Numbered from the stretch's first letter, positions 31,901 through 40,756 are shown. The stretch: 49,018 nucleotides of DNA from Bacteroidales bacterium (GCA_026416115.1 JAOAFU010000034.1:1-49018); one strand, 5' to 3'. Notes: generated by a model from the sequence alone, not told the origin. A program made the numbers and translations.

Positions 31901-33687
31901 TTGAGGTCGAAATTGACGATGATGACAACGGTGGTACACGCGATGCACAATATGCTGCTTTTGCTACAACCACCACTGCCTGGTCTAATCCTTCAGTTTT
32001 TGGCTCTGTATACATCACTACCTGTAGCTCCAATGTCGTTCCAGTAACAGGAGTGTCGGTTAGCCCGACAACAGCCAATATTTCGGTAGGAGGCACGGTA
32101 CAGCTAACGGCAACTGTATCGCCAGCCAATGCTACCAATAAAAACGTAAGCTGGAGTAGCAACAATACGGCGGTAGCAACAGTCAATAGCAGTGGCCTTG
32201 TAACGGGCGTATCGGCAGGCACGGCTACGATAACAGTTACGACTCAGGATGGAGGGCGAACAGCTACATGTACGGTAACCGTAACTTCGTCGACTGTTCC
32301 AGTAACAGGAGTATCGGTTAGTCCGACAACAGCCAATATTTCGGTAGGAGGCACAGTACAGCTAACGGCAACTGTATCGCCAGCCAATGCTACCAATAAA
32401 AACGTAAGCTGGAGCAGCAACAATACGGCGGTAGCAACGGTCAACAGCAGTGGCCTTGTAACAGGCGTATCGGCAGGAACAGCGACAATTACTGTTACCA
32501 CCCAGGATGGAGGTCGTACAGCTACTTGTGCAGTAACAGTTTCTGCACCATCGCAGACACCTTATAGTGGTTCCCCCATAAGCATACCCGGCACTATTGA
32601 AGCAGAAAATTTCGATAATGGTGGACAAAATATTGCCTACTACGATACTGATGCTACCAACAATGGAGGACAATATCGTACCAGCGAAGCTGTCGATATT
32701 GAAGTATGCTCGGCTGGTGGATTCAATATCGGATGGATGTACAGCGGTGAGTGGCTCGAATACACTATCAATGTCACTACATCCGGTAATTACAACTTCG
32801 ACTGTCGAGTAGCTTCTGCAGTTGGAGGTTCGTTTGTGATCTTTATTGATAATGTTGATGTTTCGGGTACGCTCAACGTACCGAACACCGGAGGATGGCA
32901 AGTTTGGCAAAGCGTTACTCGTAGTGGGGTTGCATTAACTGCCGGAACACACATATTGAAAATCCAAAGTAATGGCGGGATGAATCTCGATAAAATTCTC
33001 ATTTCATCGGCCACTTCCACCAATACATACCGTATAAAGAATCGCTGGCAAAATACATACCTGTATGATGCAGGAGATAGAGTAAGATATGCTTCAACAG
33101 CTTCAAATACAACCTACAACTGGCAACTCGAAAGTCTGGGTAACGGGCAGTATGAGATAAGAAATGTTTCGACAGGCGAATACATGCACATCGAAAATCT
33201 GCTGGGTTATGTACAATGTACTGCCCGTACACCAGGTTGGATGAGTTCGAGATGGACGCTTGAAGATGCAGGTAGTGGTTTTGTTCGTATCCGTAACGTA
33301 TGGCAGCCGAGCTATTACATTCATATCGAAAATTTGCAAAACCAGGCACAATATGGCACTATTAATTCTGCCTGGTGGAGTGCAATGTGGTTGCTCGAAC
33401 CAGTGAGTGGATCATCGAGACAGTTAGTCGATGTAATTGTGCCCGAAAGACAAATGGTTAGCTTATTTCCAAATCCTGTCAGCGAGGGTTGGGTCAGGGT
33501 AGAGATCCCCAATCTAAATCGTAAGGCCGAAATACGAATTCTCGACTATCAAGGTAGAACGGTTTTACATACCAGCGTTAACTCTGTCGAAAGCCGTCTC
33601 GATTTATCAGGATTAAAAGCTGGAGTATATATGATTCAAATTTTGCACGAAGGCAATAGCTATGTTTCAAAGCTGATGATTCAGTAG
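28966..33687 (+). CDS. large modular secreted polysaccharidase: CBM35-like + right-handed beta-helix (GH87 mycodextranase/alpha-1,3-glucanase-like), Big_2, Calx-beta-like, CBM9-like, 2x Big_2, CBM6, ricin-like beta-trefoil, T9SS type A C-terminal domain
   Basis: 1573 aa; signal region; LSVTSYGAVPDDNNDDLAAFNACLAAAAAQGKNVYIPAGRFIL; VEYSSIRNSGDDGLAMWP; VPVTGVSVSPTTANISVGGTVQLTATVSPANATNKNVSWSSNNTAVATV repeats; GTIEAENFDNGGQNIAYYD; FPNPVSEGWVRVEIPNLNRKAEIRILDYQGRTV...LSGLKAGVYMIQILHEGNSYVSKLMIQ. Confidence 0.85.
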   Translation: MKLLSHFLFLRRYLKTAFSMGFFIMMFQGFLLGQSDGIPRGAQLPYIRYESENGQYGGGASLQQAPTFDQNLIASEASNQKYVSLPSNGSYVQWTTTAIARGVTLRFTMPDDNTGNGLSGSLSFYVGSTRVKVINLSSYWAYQYFPSGQYEPVQTYSAGAKTFMRFDEVHFRLDNPIPAGSVVRIVKENGDNITYGVDFIELEDVPAALPAPTNSLSVTSYGAVPDDNNDDLAAFNACLAAAAAQGKNVYIPAGRFILSDKWIVNVSNMKIQGAGIWYTELYFSTDRQFYGGIMARSTNVEISDFYMNTANNDRFKYDEANARVPGDPYKIYKGFMGTYGSNSKIHDVWIEHFECGMWIGGYDPPYPIDVTDGLIVSRARIRNNYADGVNFCQGTSNSVVEYSSIRNSGDDGLAMWPNNFMNAPQERNNIFRYCTIENNWRAGGIAIFGGTGHQIYRCIIKDGVAGSAIRFTNDFPGYTFEQNAPKIICTDNYIENCGTSYDLWNQKRGAIELYTPNGIYDVEFNNTIIINSQRHAIQLYGNIRNMVFNNTTIDGTGMDAFVDQPTLDDWGGFGILAQASGNVTFNNVSFNRIESYKAGTDPIWGNIKNHNTAFVIVVNNTNVPLTGISLTPTSLSIAEGQTSQLTVTFTPTNATNKNLTWTSSNTSVATVVSSGTGLATVTAIRTGTATITVTSADGNFSRTCQVTVTPAVNIQATDPDAAEGGNTGTFVISTSSTASNITVGYTISGTASASDYTPTLSGSVTLTPSAPSATIIITPVDDNVFEGSETLTLTLSPGTGYALGGNTSATITIADNDNPPCTAPIIAYTTTAPVIDGNIDNIWSSAPASAINNVILGTRSADYSAQWRALSDNNNLYVLVEVNDGQKFNDSGTSWWEDDVVEIFLDGDNNKGTTYDGLNDFQLGFRYNDNVVQVGGNSVNRTTGIQFRTVSTSTGYILEASIPWGTIGVTPAIGKRIGFEVEIDDDDNGGTRDAQYAAFATTTTAWSNPSVFGSVYITTCSSNVVPVTGVSVSPTTANISVGGTVQLTATVSPANATNKNVSWSSNNTAVATVNSSGLVTGVSAGTATITVTTQDGGRTATCTVTVTSSTVPVTGVSVSPTTANISVGGTVQLTATVSPANATNKNVSWSSNNTAVATVNSSGLVTGVSAGTATITVTTQDGGRTATCAVTVSAPSQTPYSGSPISIPGTIEAENFDNGGQNIAYYDTDATNNGGQYRTSEAVDIEVCSAGGFNIGWMYSGEWLEYTINVTTSGNYNFDCRVASAVGGSFVIFIDNVDVSGTLNVPNTGGWQVWQSVTRSGVALTAGTHILKIQSNGGMNLDKILISSATSTNTYRIKNRWQNTYLYDAGDRVRYASTASNTTYNWQLESLGNGQYEIRNVSTGEYMHIENLLGYVQCTARTPGWMSSRWTLEDAGSGFVRIRNVWQPSYYIHIENLQNQAQYGTINSAWWSAMWLLEPVSGSSRQLVDVIVPERQMVSLFPNPVSEGWVRVEIPNLNRKAEIRILDYQGRTVLHTSVNSVESRLDLSGLKAGVYMIQILHEGNSYVSKLMIQ
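32038..32532 (+). repeat. tandem in-frame duplication (258 bp / 86 aa period) encoding two near-identical Big_2 domains
   Basis: Unit 1 begins at 32038, unit 2 at 32296 (both GTTCCAGTAACAGGAGT...); protein identical over about 78 aa. Confidence 0.95.
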
Positions 33688-33706
33688 TACTAGTTTTCTT
33701 TTCAAC

Positions 33707-33740
33707 AAGAACGGGGCTGCTGAGGAGTAGCCCCGTTCTT
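33707..33740. terminator. bidirectional terminator between convergent GH87-like gene and lipA
   Basis: Perfect 12-bp stem AAGAACGGGGCT (33707-33718) / AGCCCCGTTCTT (33729-33740). Confidence 0.85.
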
Positions 33741-33748
33741 ATTATAAA

Positions 33749-34609
33749 TTACTTTGCTGCAATGTGTCTTTCGGCATGATAGGATGAGCGCACCAGAGGT
33801 CCGCTTTCGACGTAGCTAAAGCCTTTTGAAAGACCTATGTGCCGATATTTTTCAAAAATATCGGGATGTACATATTCGACCACAGGTTTATGAAGTTCAG
33901 ATGGTGGTAAGTATTGACCAATGGTAAGTATTTTAACCCCAGCCTTTCTCAGATCGTCCATGGTTTGAATAACTTCAGATTCGGTTTCGCCTAATCCAAG
34001 CATAAATCCCGATTTAGTTACAACCCCTTTGGCCGAGAGATAGGTAAGCATTTCCAAGCTTCCACTATAGGTCGAAAGGCTGCGAATTCGAGGGGTAATA
34101 CGTTCGACTGTTTCTACGTTGTGCGAGATAACTTCAGGGCCTGCGTCGATAATCTTATCGAGCCACTCGAGCTTACGTCGAAAATCGGGAATGAGCACTT
34201 CCATGGTTACACCAGGATTGATCCTTTTGATAGTACGGATGGTAAGTGCCCAGAAGGCTATCCCGCCATCTTCGAGGTCGTCGCGTGCTACCGAGGTAAT
34301 AACGCAATGTTTAAGTTGAAGAATTTTTATAGCTTGAGCAACACGTCCAGGTTCTGCCCAGTCGACATCGGCAGGAATTGCTGTACGAACATTGCAAAAA
34401 CGACAGTTTCGAGTACAACTATCGCCTAAAATCATAAAAGTTGCCGTACCAGCGTTCCAGCATTCACCTTTATTCGGACAATTGCCACTGCTGCAAATAG
34501 TATTAAGCTGATATTGTTCAATTAGCTTTTTGACTTTAGAATAGTTTTCGCCCTTGGGTAAGGGTACTTTCATCCAACGAGGTAAACGGAAGGTTCGCAA
34601 TTGTTCCAT
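33749..34609 (-). CDS. lipA: lipoyl synthase
   Basis: 286 aa; CSSGNCPNKGECWNAGTATFMILGDSCTRNCRFCNV double Cys motif; VITSVARDDLEDGG; KSGFMLGLGETESEV. Confidence 0.96.
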   Translation of the reverse strand: MEQLRTFRLPRWMKVPLPKGENYSKVKKLIEQYQLNTICSSGNCPNKGECWNAGTATFMILGDSCTRNCRFCNVRTAIPADVDWAEPGRVAQAIKILQLKHCVITSVARDDLEDGGIAFWALTIRTIKRINPGVTMEVLIPDFRRKLEWLDKIIDAGPEVISHNVETVERITPRIRSLSTYSGSLEMLTYLSAKGVVTKSGFMLGLGETESEVIQTMDDLRKAGVKILTIGQYLPPSELHKPVVEYVHPDIFEKYRHIGLSKGFSYVESGPLVRSSYHAERHIAAK

Positions 34610-34703
34610 AATGACCTTATTTCAATGCATGTTTAAAGAAGGTGTATAACATTTTAAAACATTTATCAGCTCTTATTGTTTAATTAAAAAAAGAATCTTA
34701 TCT

Positions 34704-35378
34704 ATGGCTGTTGCAAATACAACCTATCGTAAGGGCGAACAATTGTGTCGCGTAATAAATTTGGAATGGATTACTGAGTCTACCTATATTCTTCGTTTCG
34801 AGCGCAACGATACAGTTTTCCTTCCGGGACAATATCTTACGTTAAGTCGTGCCGATTGCCTCACGGCGCGAGAATATTCGATATATAGCGGCAAAACCGA
34901 CGATTTTTTTGAGGTGCTCATCAAAGCAGTTCCAGAAGGCATTGTTTCGCAGCAGTTAAAAGAGCTTAAAACTGGCAATTTAATTCGTGTAGGAGGGCCG
35001 CATGGTAATTTTTGTCTGCCTGCACAGGCTCCAACTAATTTCCGTTATCTTTTTATAGCTACCGGAACAGGTATTGCGCCTTTTCACAGCTTTGTTAGAT
35101 CATATCCAGGTCTCGATTACACCGTCCTTCATGGCGTGCGAGTGCAAAAAGAAGCCTATGGTATACATGATTTTGATCCTCAACGACATATTCTGTGTAC
35201 GTCGAAAGACAATGGGAAATTCAATGGCAGGGTTACACAATATCTCGAAACAATGGAAGTTTCGCCCGATACTTTATGCTACCTTTCGGGCAATAGCCAA
35301 ATGATTTTTGAAGCCTATGCTATGCTACGTAAAAAAAATATCCCTGTCAAGCAGATTTTTACTGAGGTATATTTTTAA
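34704..35378 (+). CDS. FAD-binding ferredoxin/flavodoxin-NAD(P)H reductase family protein
   Basis: 224 aa; REYSIYSG FAD motif, YLFIATGTGIAPFHSFVRSYPG, LCYLSGNSQMI. Confidence 0.88.
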   Translation: MAVANTTYRKGEQLCRVINLEWITESTYILRFERNDTVFLPGQYLTLSRADCLTAREYSIYSGKTDDFFEVLIKAVPEGIVSQQLKELKTGNLIRVGGPHGNFCLPAQAPTNFRYLFIATGTGIAPFHSFVRSYPGLDYTVLHGVRVQKEAYGIHDFDPQRHILCTSKDNGKFNGRVTQYLETMEVSPDTLCYLSGNSQMIFEAYAMLRKKNIPVKQIFTEVYF

Positions 35379-36241
35379 ATCCATTTAATTTCGATATCCC
35401 TAGAGCTAAAAAACTCCATAACCTGCTGAGGTTTGATGGTAAATCCTAGAACATAACCACCACCCCCCGAACCACACAGCTTAGGATAAAATATATTTTC
35501 TTCTCTTCCAACTTTTAAAGTGGAAACCATATGGGATGGAAAGAGAAAAGGAAAAATTTCGAATTCGAGAAGGCTAAGCTCTTTTATGCTCTTGATAAAA
35601 TGCTTTGGTGCATAAAATAACTCATTAATGCATTGATTGTTAATCTCAATAAGTCGTTGGACAAGAGAATTAAATTGGTCATTGTTACGAAAATTGGACA
35701 AAAATTGTGTTACATAATCTCGGGTAGCAGCTTTAATATTAGTATCGATTAGAAAAATTTTGAAATCGAGTTTGTCGAGGGAGAAAGGAACTAATGAAAC
35801 CTCCTGTTGCGATATGTGTATTGGTTTTTGTAAAAAACAAACTAACGGATCGATTCCCGAGCTGGTACCGTGCATGAATTGCTCCATCAGAGCGAGCTCT
35901 TTTTTGATTTCTGATAAGGGTTTTAGGAACTCATATGAGTAATTGCGATATATTTCGGCAGTTACTGCGCCCGAACTTCCTAAGCCATATTGAACCGGAA
36001 TATCGGAAATGATGTCTAATCCAGTTTCCCAGTCTTTTTTTAGCTTTTTTAAATCGAGAAAATTGAAAATTGAAGGTTTGGATAAAAGAAATTGAATAAA
36101 GTCACATACCAATTTGTTTGAATCGGAAGGTTTAGAACTTTTAACTAGTTGACAGGTAAAGCCTGGAAAAGGTATTGCAAAAGCGTTTGAGCCAACTAAA
36201 ACTGTATACTCTCCAAAAAGCAAAATTTTGGCAGGACTCAT
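35375..36241 (-). CDS. GHMP kinase, mevalonate kinase-like
   Basis: 288 aa; SPAKILLFGEYTVLVGS, VQYGLGSSGAVTAEIY, FMHGTSSGIDPLVCF, CGSGGGGYVLGF. Confidence 0.85.
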   Translation of the reverse strand: MSPAKILLFGEYTVLVGSNAFAIPFPGFTCQLVKSSKPSDSNKLVCDFIQFLLSKPSIFNFLDLKKLKKDWETGLDIISDIPVQYGLGSSGAVTAEIYRNYSYEFLKPLSEIKKELALMEQFMHGTSSGIDPLVCFLQKPIHISQQEVSLVPFSLDKLDFKIFLIDTNIKAATRDYVTQFLSNFRNNDQFNSLVQRLIEINNQCINELFYAPKHFIKSIKELSLLEFEIFPFLFPSHMVSTLKVGREENIFYPKLCGSGGGGYVLGFTIKPQQVMEFFSSRDIEIKWI

Positions 36242-36249
36242 ATTGCAGA

Positions 36250-37314
36250 TTATTCGAATTTATGAAAGAATATTTGTTCTGGTCCTGAACCAAGCTTATC
36301 GAAAATAAATCTTGCCGAACTGCTAATAAACGGGCGAATACTTTCGTCGATAAATTGCCGAATGGGTACAGATTCCTCTATGGAGTAAAGCAAATGTACA
36401 TTAGGTCCGGCATCGAGGGTAAAGCAAAGAGGGATATCTGTATGCTGACGGAATTTGCGGACTTGCTGGATAATAAAAAGTGTGTCGGGTTCCATTAAAA
36501 TCCACGAAGGATTTGAAGTCATGAGTAATGCATGAAGTTGAAGTGCTTCGTTTTCAACAATTTCGGCAAAACGTTTACGGTCGTCGCATAATAAGCATCT
36601 TAAGATTTCCTCATGGTGTAAATTAGCCTGCCGGTAACGTGCCAGATGAAAGGGATGATTCTCCATCAGGCGATGCCCCTCGGAACTGGAAATGGCTTTC
36701 GGGGTATCGGAAACTACAATAATTGTGTCGGCATAATTTAAAAAAGTAGAATGCACTATTTTATTGATAGGAGTTGCATATTCGTCGGACGAACGGCGCA
36801 CGTGCATAGTACGACCCCAGCTGACATATCCTCCATATATCGAACGAGCAGCACTACCCGAACCTAATCGTGCAATATACGAAGCACGTTCGTAGAAAGC
36901 ATAGCCTATACCTTCGAACAATTGTTCCTCGACACTGCATAAACACAGGGCAAGCGAACTCATAAAAGCTGCCGATGAAGCAATACCCGATGAGTGAGGA
37001 AATGTGTTGTGACTCTGAATAGCTAAATGATATTTTTTTAAAAATGGCATTTCTTGTTCGGCAAGATAGGTGAGATACTTTTCAATTCGCTGCTGAAATG
37101 CCTCACTTTGTTTCCCTTCGAAAGTGAAATTTACAACTGGTCCTGAATCGCTATTTAAGGGTGAAAATAGAACTTCGGTAACCGATACTGAATCAGATAA
37201 AGTCATACTCAAGGAAGCATTGGCCGGTAGCTGATGCCCATGTTTACCCCAATATTTTATCAGGGCAATATTAGAAGGACTTTTCCACTTAACCTGAAAG
37301 CTGCTTTTTTGCAT
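36250..37314 (-). CDS. mvaD: diphosphomevalonate decarboxylase
   Basis: 354 aa; SNIALIKYWGKHGHQLPANASLSMTL; NTFPHSSGIASSAAFMSSLAL; GSGSAARSIYGGYVSW; SNPSWILMEPDTL; FTLDAGPNVHLLY. Confidence 0.93.
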   Translation of the reverse strand: MQKSSFQVKWKSPSNIALIKYWGKHGHQLPANASLSMTLSDSVSVTEVLFSPLNSDSGPVVNFTFEGKQSEAFQQRIEKYLTYLAEQEMPFLKKYHLAIQSHNTFPHSSGIASSAAFMSSLALCLCSVEEQLFEGIGYAFYERASYIARLGSGSAARSIYGGYVSWGRTMHVRRSSDEYATPINKIVHSTFLNYADTIIVVSDTPKAISSSEGHRLMENHPFHLARYRQANLHHEEILRCLLCDDRKRFAEIVENEALQLHALLMTSNPSWILMEPDTLFIIQQVRKFRQHTDIPLCFTLDAGPNVHLLYSIEESVPIRQFIDESIRPFISSSARFIFDKLGSGPEQIFFHKFE

Positions 37315-37358
37315 GTGCCAATTTGGTTTAATTTTTTTGACAAATTATTATATTGTAA

Positions 37359-38285
37359 TTAATTTTTTTGTTTACATAACATTAGTTCTTTTAGCGGAAT
37401 AATAGTAGTAAATCCACGACCTGAAAAATAGGAGACAATTTCGTTGTTTTCAAGAGGAGAAACCACAAGCCAAAAATCGCCCCCCCATGCTCCCAGCGAT
37501 TTGATTTGTCCTGGAAAGGTTGGAAACAAAGTATCCTTTATTGGTTGTAAACCCAACTCTTTTGCAACAATTATTTCATGTTCACGGATGACATCATTTA
37601 ATTCTTTAATGTTAGTTGCTTTTATAAAATTGTAAGTAATTTGACTGATTTGTTTAAGGGTAGATTCACTGAAAGATTGGAGAGTTTTAATAGCTTCTTG
37701 GGTGTTTTGCTTACTACCGCTGTAAACAAGATACAATTGATCAATAAACGGTGGAAAATAATTTATCGGTTCAATTTTAGGTCTAAAGTTTTCTAAACTA
37801 TAGAGTATGGGAGTATTCACTGTTGCACAGGCTATGTCGTACCCCGATCCTTTAAACAATTGAAAATATAGGCGAAATGGATCAATTTCGGCCCATTGGC
37901 TTAAATTTACCATTAAGGTTGAGCTGCTTCCTAACCCCCAATTTATATTGAAATTACAAAAATGGGTAGTAACGTAGGAGAAACTATCATTTAGGAAAAA
38001 AGGGCTTTCGAGTCGAATATGCTGTAAAATTTGGATGATAAAATTTGCCTTGCTAATGTCGGTAGTCGATTCTATCTCGAAATTTGGAAGTTTCCATTTA
38101 GCTTCAAACCATAATCCGTTTATATCATAAGCTTTCCAATATAGATAGGGCTTTACCTCTTTTTTTTTATCGACGTGCATTTCTTGAAAACGGTTGAGAG
38201 GAATAGCCAGCCCTATTGCACCAAACATTATTGCATATTCGCCAGTAAGCAACAATTTTCCATTGGCTCTATAAACATTTTTCAT
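37359..38285 (-). CDS. GYDIA-family GHMP kinase (putative mevalonate-pathway kinase)
   Basis: 308 aa; RANGKLLLTGEYAIMFGAIGLAIPL; NINWGLGSSSTLMVNLSQW; KGSGYDIACATVNTPILY; LGAWGGDFWLV. Confidence 0.88.
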   Translation of the reverse strand: MKNVYRANGKLLLTGEYAIMFGAIGLAIPLNRFQEMHVDKKKEVKPYLYWKAYDINGLWFEAKWKLPNFEIESTTDISKANFIIQILQHIRLESPFFLNDSFSYVTTHFCNFNINWGLGSSSTLMVNLSQWAEIDPFRLYFQLFKGSGYDIACATVNTPILYSLENFRPKIEPINYFPPFIDQLYLVYSGSKQNTQEAIKTLQSFSESTLKQISQITYNFIKATNIKELNDVIREHEIIVAKELGLQPIKDTLFPTFPGQIKSLGAWGGDFWLVVSPLENNEIVSYFSGRGFTTIIPLKELMLCKQKN

Positions 38286-38287
38286 AG

Positions 38288-39598
38288 CTATACCTGCCTA
38301 TTTGAACGTAATTGCTGTAGAAATTCAGCAACAGCCTTGTAGCTTATATCGTGATTTTTAAAATGGTGCGAAGCTAGTTCCGACTCTGTTTGAGAAGCGT
38401 TGAGATGGTTGAGGATTTTAGTAAGATGCATTTTCATGTGTCCTTTCTGAATACCAGTCGTAACTAGCGCTCTTATAGCAGCAAAATGATTAGCCATACC
38501 CATTGCTGCGGCAATTTGCATTAAAGCAGGGGCGGTTGGGTTTCCAAGTATTTCAAGTGCTGTAGCAGCCATGGGATGTGCACGGGTAAGTCCTCCCACT
38601 GTACCCAAAGCAAGCGGTACCTGAAGAGTAAACCGGAAACGTCCAGTATAGATCTCGCATTTCGATAGAGAGGTATAAGTTCCCCCTCGAGCAGCATAGG
38701 CGTGTCCACCAGCTTCGATTGCACGAAAATCGTTGCCAGTAGCCAACACTACCGCATCGATGCCGTTGAAAATACCTTTGTTGTGTGTTACAGCACGATA
38801 GGGGTCGACTTGTGCAATTGCAATTGCTTGCGAAAATTTTTCGGCAAATTTCTTAGAACCTAAACCGGCCGATATGGGTTCAAGTTCATCAACTGGGCAT
38901 TCGACTGAACATTCTACTAAACATTGGGGGGTGTAGTTTGAGAGAATTGCCATATTTACCTCACAATCTGCAAGCCGATCGGTAAAATGCTCTTCAAAAA
39001 ATGCAGGAAGTTCTTTAGCCATGGTTTCGAGGCACGAATTAATATAGTTTGCACCCATGGCATCGGCTGTTTCGAAGTAAACCTGTATGCGATGATAATG
39101 ACGAATCAGGTGCGTATAATCGGAATACTCAATGTCCAATACACCACCACCTCTTTTCTTCATATTCTCGCTCAGATATTCAACGCTCTCGAGAAGTAGC
39201 TTTTTAAGTTCTTCCCAATATGATTCAAGAATTGCTGAATTACCTTCCCAAAAAAAATGAATTTGTCCTACTTTGGTTGTGCCTATTATTTTTGTTCGAA
39301 AGCCACCCCTGGTACTCCAGAATTTAGAGGCATAGGATGCCGCAGCAACAACCGAACTTTCTTCGGTTACCATTGGTACCCAATATTGTTGCCCATTGAT
39401 GTAAACATTGGGTACTATCCCCAGAGGAAGAAAGTAATTTGCTAAAGTATTTTCGGAAATATTATCGAGCATCTTTTGGGAACCACTCTCAATATCGAAA
39501 GCTTCCATACGATTTAGCAAATTCTCTGAGATTACCTGCATCTCGACTAATTTTTTTCTTCTTTCGGATTTCGAAAGTTTTGAGAATCCTTCAATCAT
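38288..39598 (-). CDS. mvaA: hydroxymethylglutaryl-CoA reductase, class II (degradative-type family)
   Basis: 436 aa; MLDNISENTLANYFLPLGIVPNVYING; VTEESSVVAAASYASKFW; THNKGIFNGIDAVVLATGNDFRAIEAGGHAYAAR; PLALGTVGGLTRAHP. Confidence 0.94.
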   Translation of the reverse strand: MIEGFSKLSKSERRKKLVEMQVISENLLNRMEAFDIESGSQKMLDNISENTLANYFLPLGIVPNVYINGQQYWVPMVTEESSVVAAASYASKFWSTRGGFRTKIIGTTKVGQIHFFWEGNSAILESYWEELKKLLLESVEYLSENMKKRGGGVLDIEYSDYTHLIRHYHRIQVYFETADAMGANYINSCLETMAKELPAFFEEHFTDRLADCEVNMAILSNYTPQCLVECSVECPVDELEPISAGLGSKKFAEKFSQAIAIAQVDPYRAVTHNKGIFNGIDAVVLATGNDFRAIEAGGHAYAARGGTYTSLSKCEIYTGRFRFTLQVPLALGTVGGLTRAHPMAATALEILGNPTAPALMQIAAAMGMANHFAAIRALVTTGIQKGHMKMHLTKILNHLNASQTESELASHHFKNHDISYKAVAEFLQQLRSNRQV

Positions 39599-39604
39599 AA
39601 CACA

Positions 39605-40756
39605 TTAAAGATATTTGCTGATTACCAATTTTAAGATCTCTGAAGTGCCTTCTCCAATTTGAAGGATCCTTTGATCGCGATAAAATCGTTCGATGTCCGA
39701 AGACTTAATAAGTCCGTAGGCGCCATGAATTTGAAGTGCCTGATCGGCAATTTCTTTAGCTATCTCGGAAGTATAAAGTTTGACAATGGCTGCTTCGCGA
39801 CCATAGGGTAGTCCTTGATCTTTTAACCAACAAGCATGGTAGAGCGTATTGCGAGCAAGTTCTATTTTAACTTGCATTTCGGCTAATTTAAAACTGATGT
39901 CCTGAAACGTAATAAGGGTTTTACCAAACTGCACTCGTTTTTTGGCGTATTTAACAGCCATCTCGTAAGCACCTTGTGCTAAACCAAGTCCCATGGCTGC
40001 TATAGAAAGCCTACCCGAGCCGAGCGTTTCGAGCATTATACGCAGGCCTTGTCCCTCCTGTCCCAGCAAATTTTCTGCAGGAACTTTACAATTATGAAAG
40101 TATACTCTACCTGTATCGGCAGCGCGCCACATCATTTTATTCAGGATGGGCTCTTTTTTATAACCCGGGGTGCTACTTTCTACCAAAAGGGTTGAATACA
40201 ATTTCTTCCCTGCTTGTTCGCCAGTACAGGCAAGCAAAGTCATACCTGCAGCTAGCGATGAGGACGAATTGGTAATAAAAATTTTTTCACCGTTAATTAT
40301 CCATCCATCTGTATTTTTTTCGGCACGTGTCGAAACATTTTTTGCATCCGAGCCCGCATTGGGTTCTGTAAGTCCAAATGCCCATAATTTACTACCATCA
40401 ATCAAACGAGGTAGAAAATATTTTTTTTGTTCTTCGGTACCGTAATGATAGATAGGTCCAAGTCCAAGTGAATTATGAGCTGCTACGGTAACTGCCTGCG
40501 AACCATCGATGCGAGCTAATTCTTCTACTGCTATGATATAAGAAAGTGTGTCTAAGTTTCGACCCCCGTATGTTTCGGGAATACACATACCAAATAAACC
40601 AAGCTCTCCCATTCGACGTGTAAGGTACTCGGAAAAAGTTGCCTTTTCATCAAGTTCTGCTGCTAAAGGTTGAATCTCGGTTTCCGCAAAATGTCTAATC
40701 TGTTCACGAAGAGCATGGTGACTTTCTTTTAGTAAATAATGATGCATTGTTTGCAT
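39605..40756 (-). CDS. acyl-CoA dehydrogenase
   Basis: 383 aa; LWAFGLTEPNAGSDAKNVSTRA, GEKIFITNSS, RVQFGKTLITFQDISFKLAEM, LQIGEGTSEILKLVIS. Confidence 0.94.
   Translation of the reverse strand: MQTMHHYLLKESHHALREQIRHFAETEIQPLAAELDEKATFSEYLTRRMGELGLFGMCIPETYGGRNLDTLSYIIAVEELARIDGSQAVTVAAHNSLGLGPIYHYGTEEQKKYFLPRLIDGSKLWAFGLTEPNAGSDAKNVSTRAEKNTDGWIINGEKIFITNSSSSLAAGMTLLACTGEQAGKKLYSTLLVESSTPGYKKEPILNKMMWRAADTGRVYFHNCKVPAENLLGQEGQGLRIMLETLGSGRLSIAAMGLGLAQGAYEMAVKYAKKRVQFGKTLITFQDISFKLAEMQVKIELARNTLYHACWLKDQGLPYGREAAIVKLYTSEIAKEIADQALQIHGAYGLIKSSDIERFYRDQRILQIGEGTSEILKLVISKYL

Noticed and set aside
31830-32501. Minus-strand ORFs sharing the repeated segment MPADTPVTRPLLLTVATAVLLLLQLTFLLVALAGDTVAVSC
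   Set aside because: Antisense shadow of the two Big_2 repeats; the apparent paralogy is a by-product of the plus-strand duplication.
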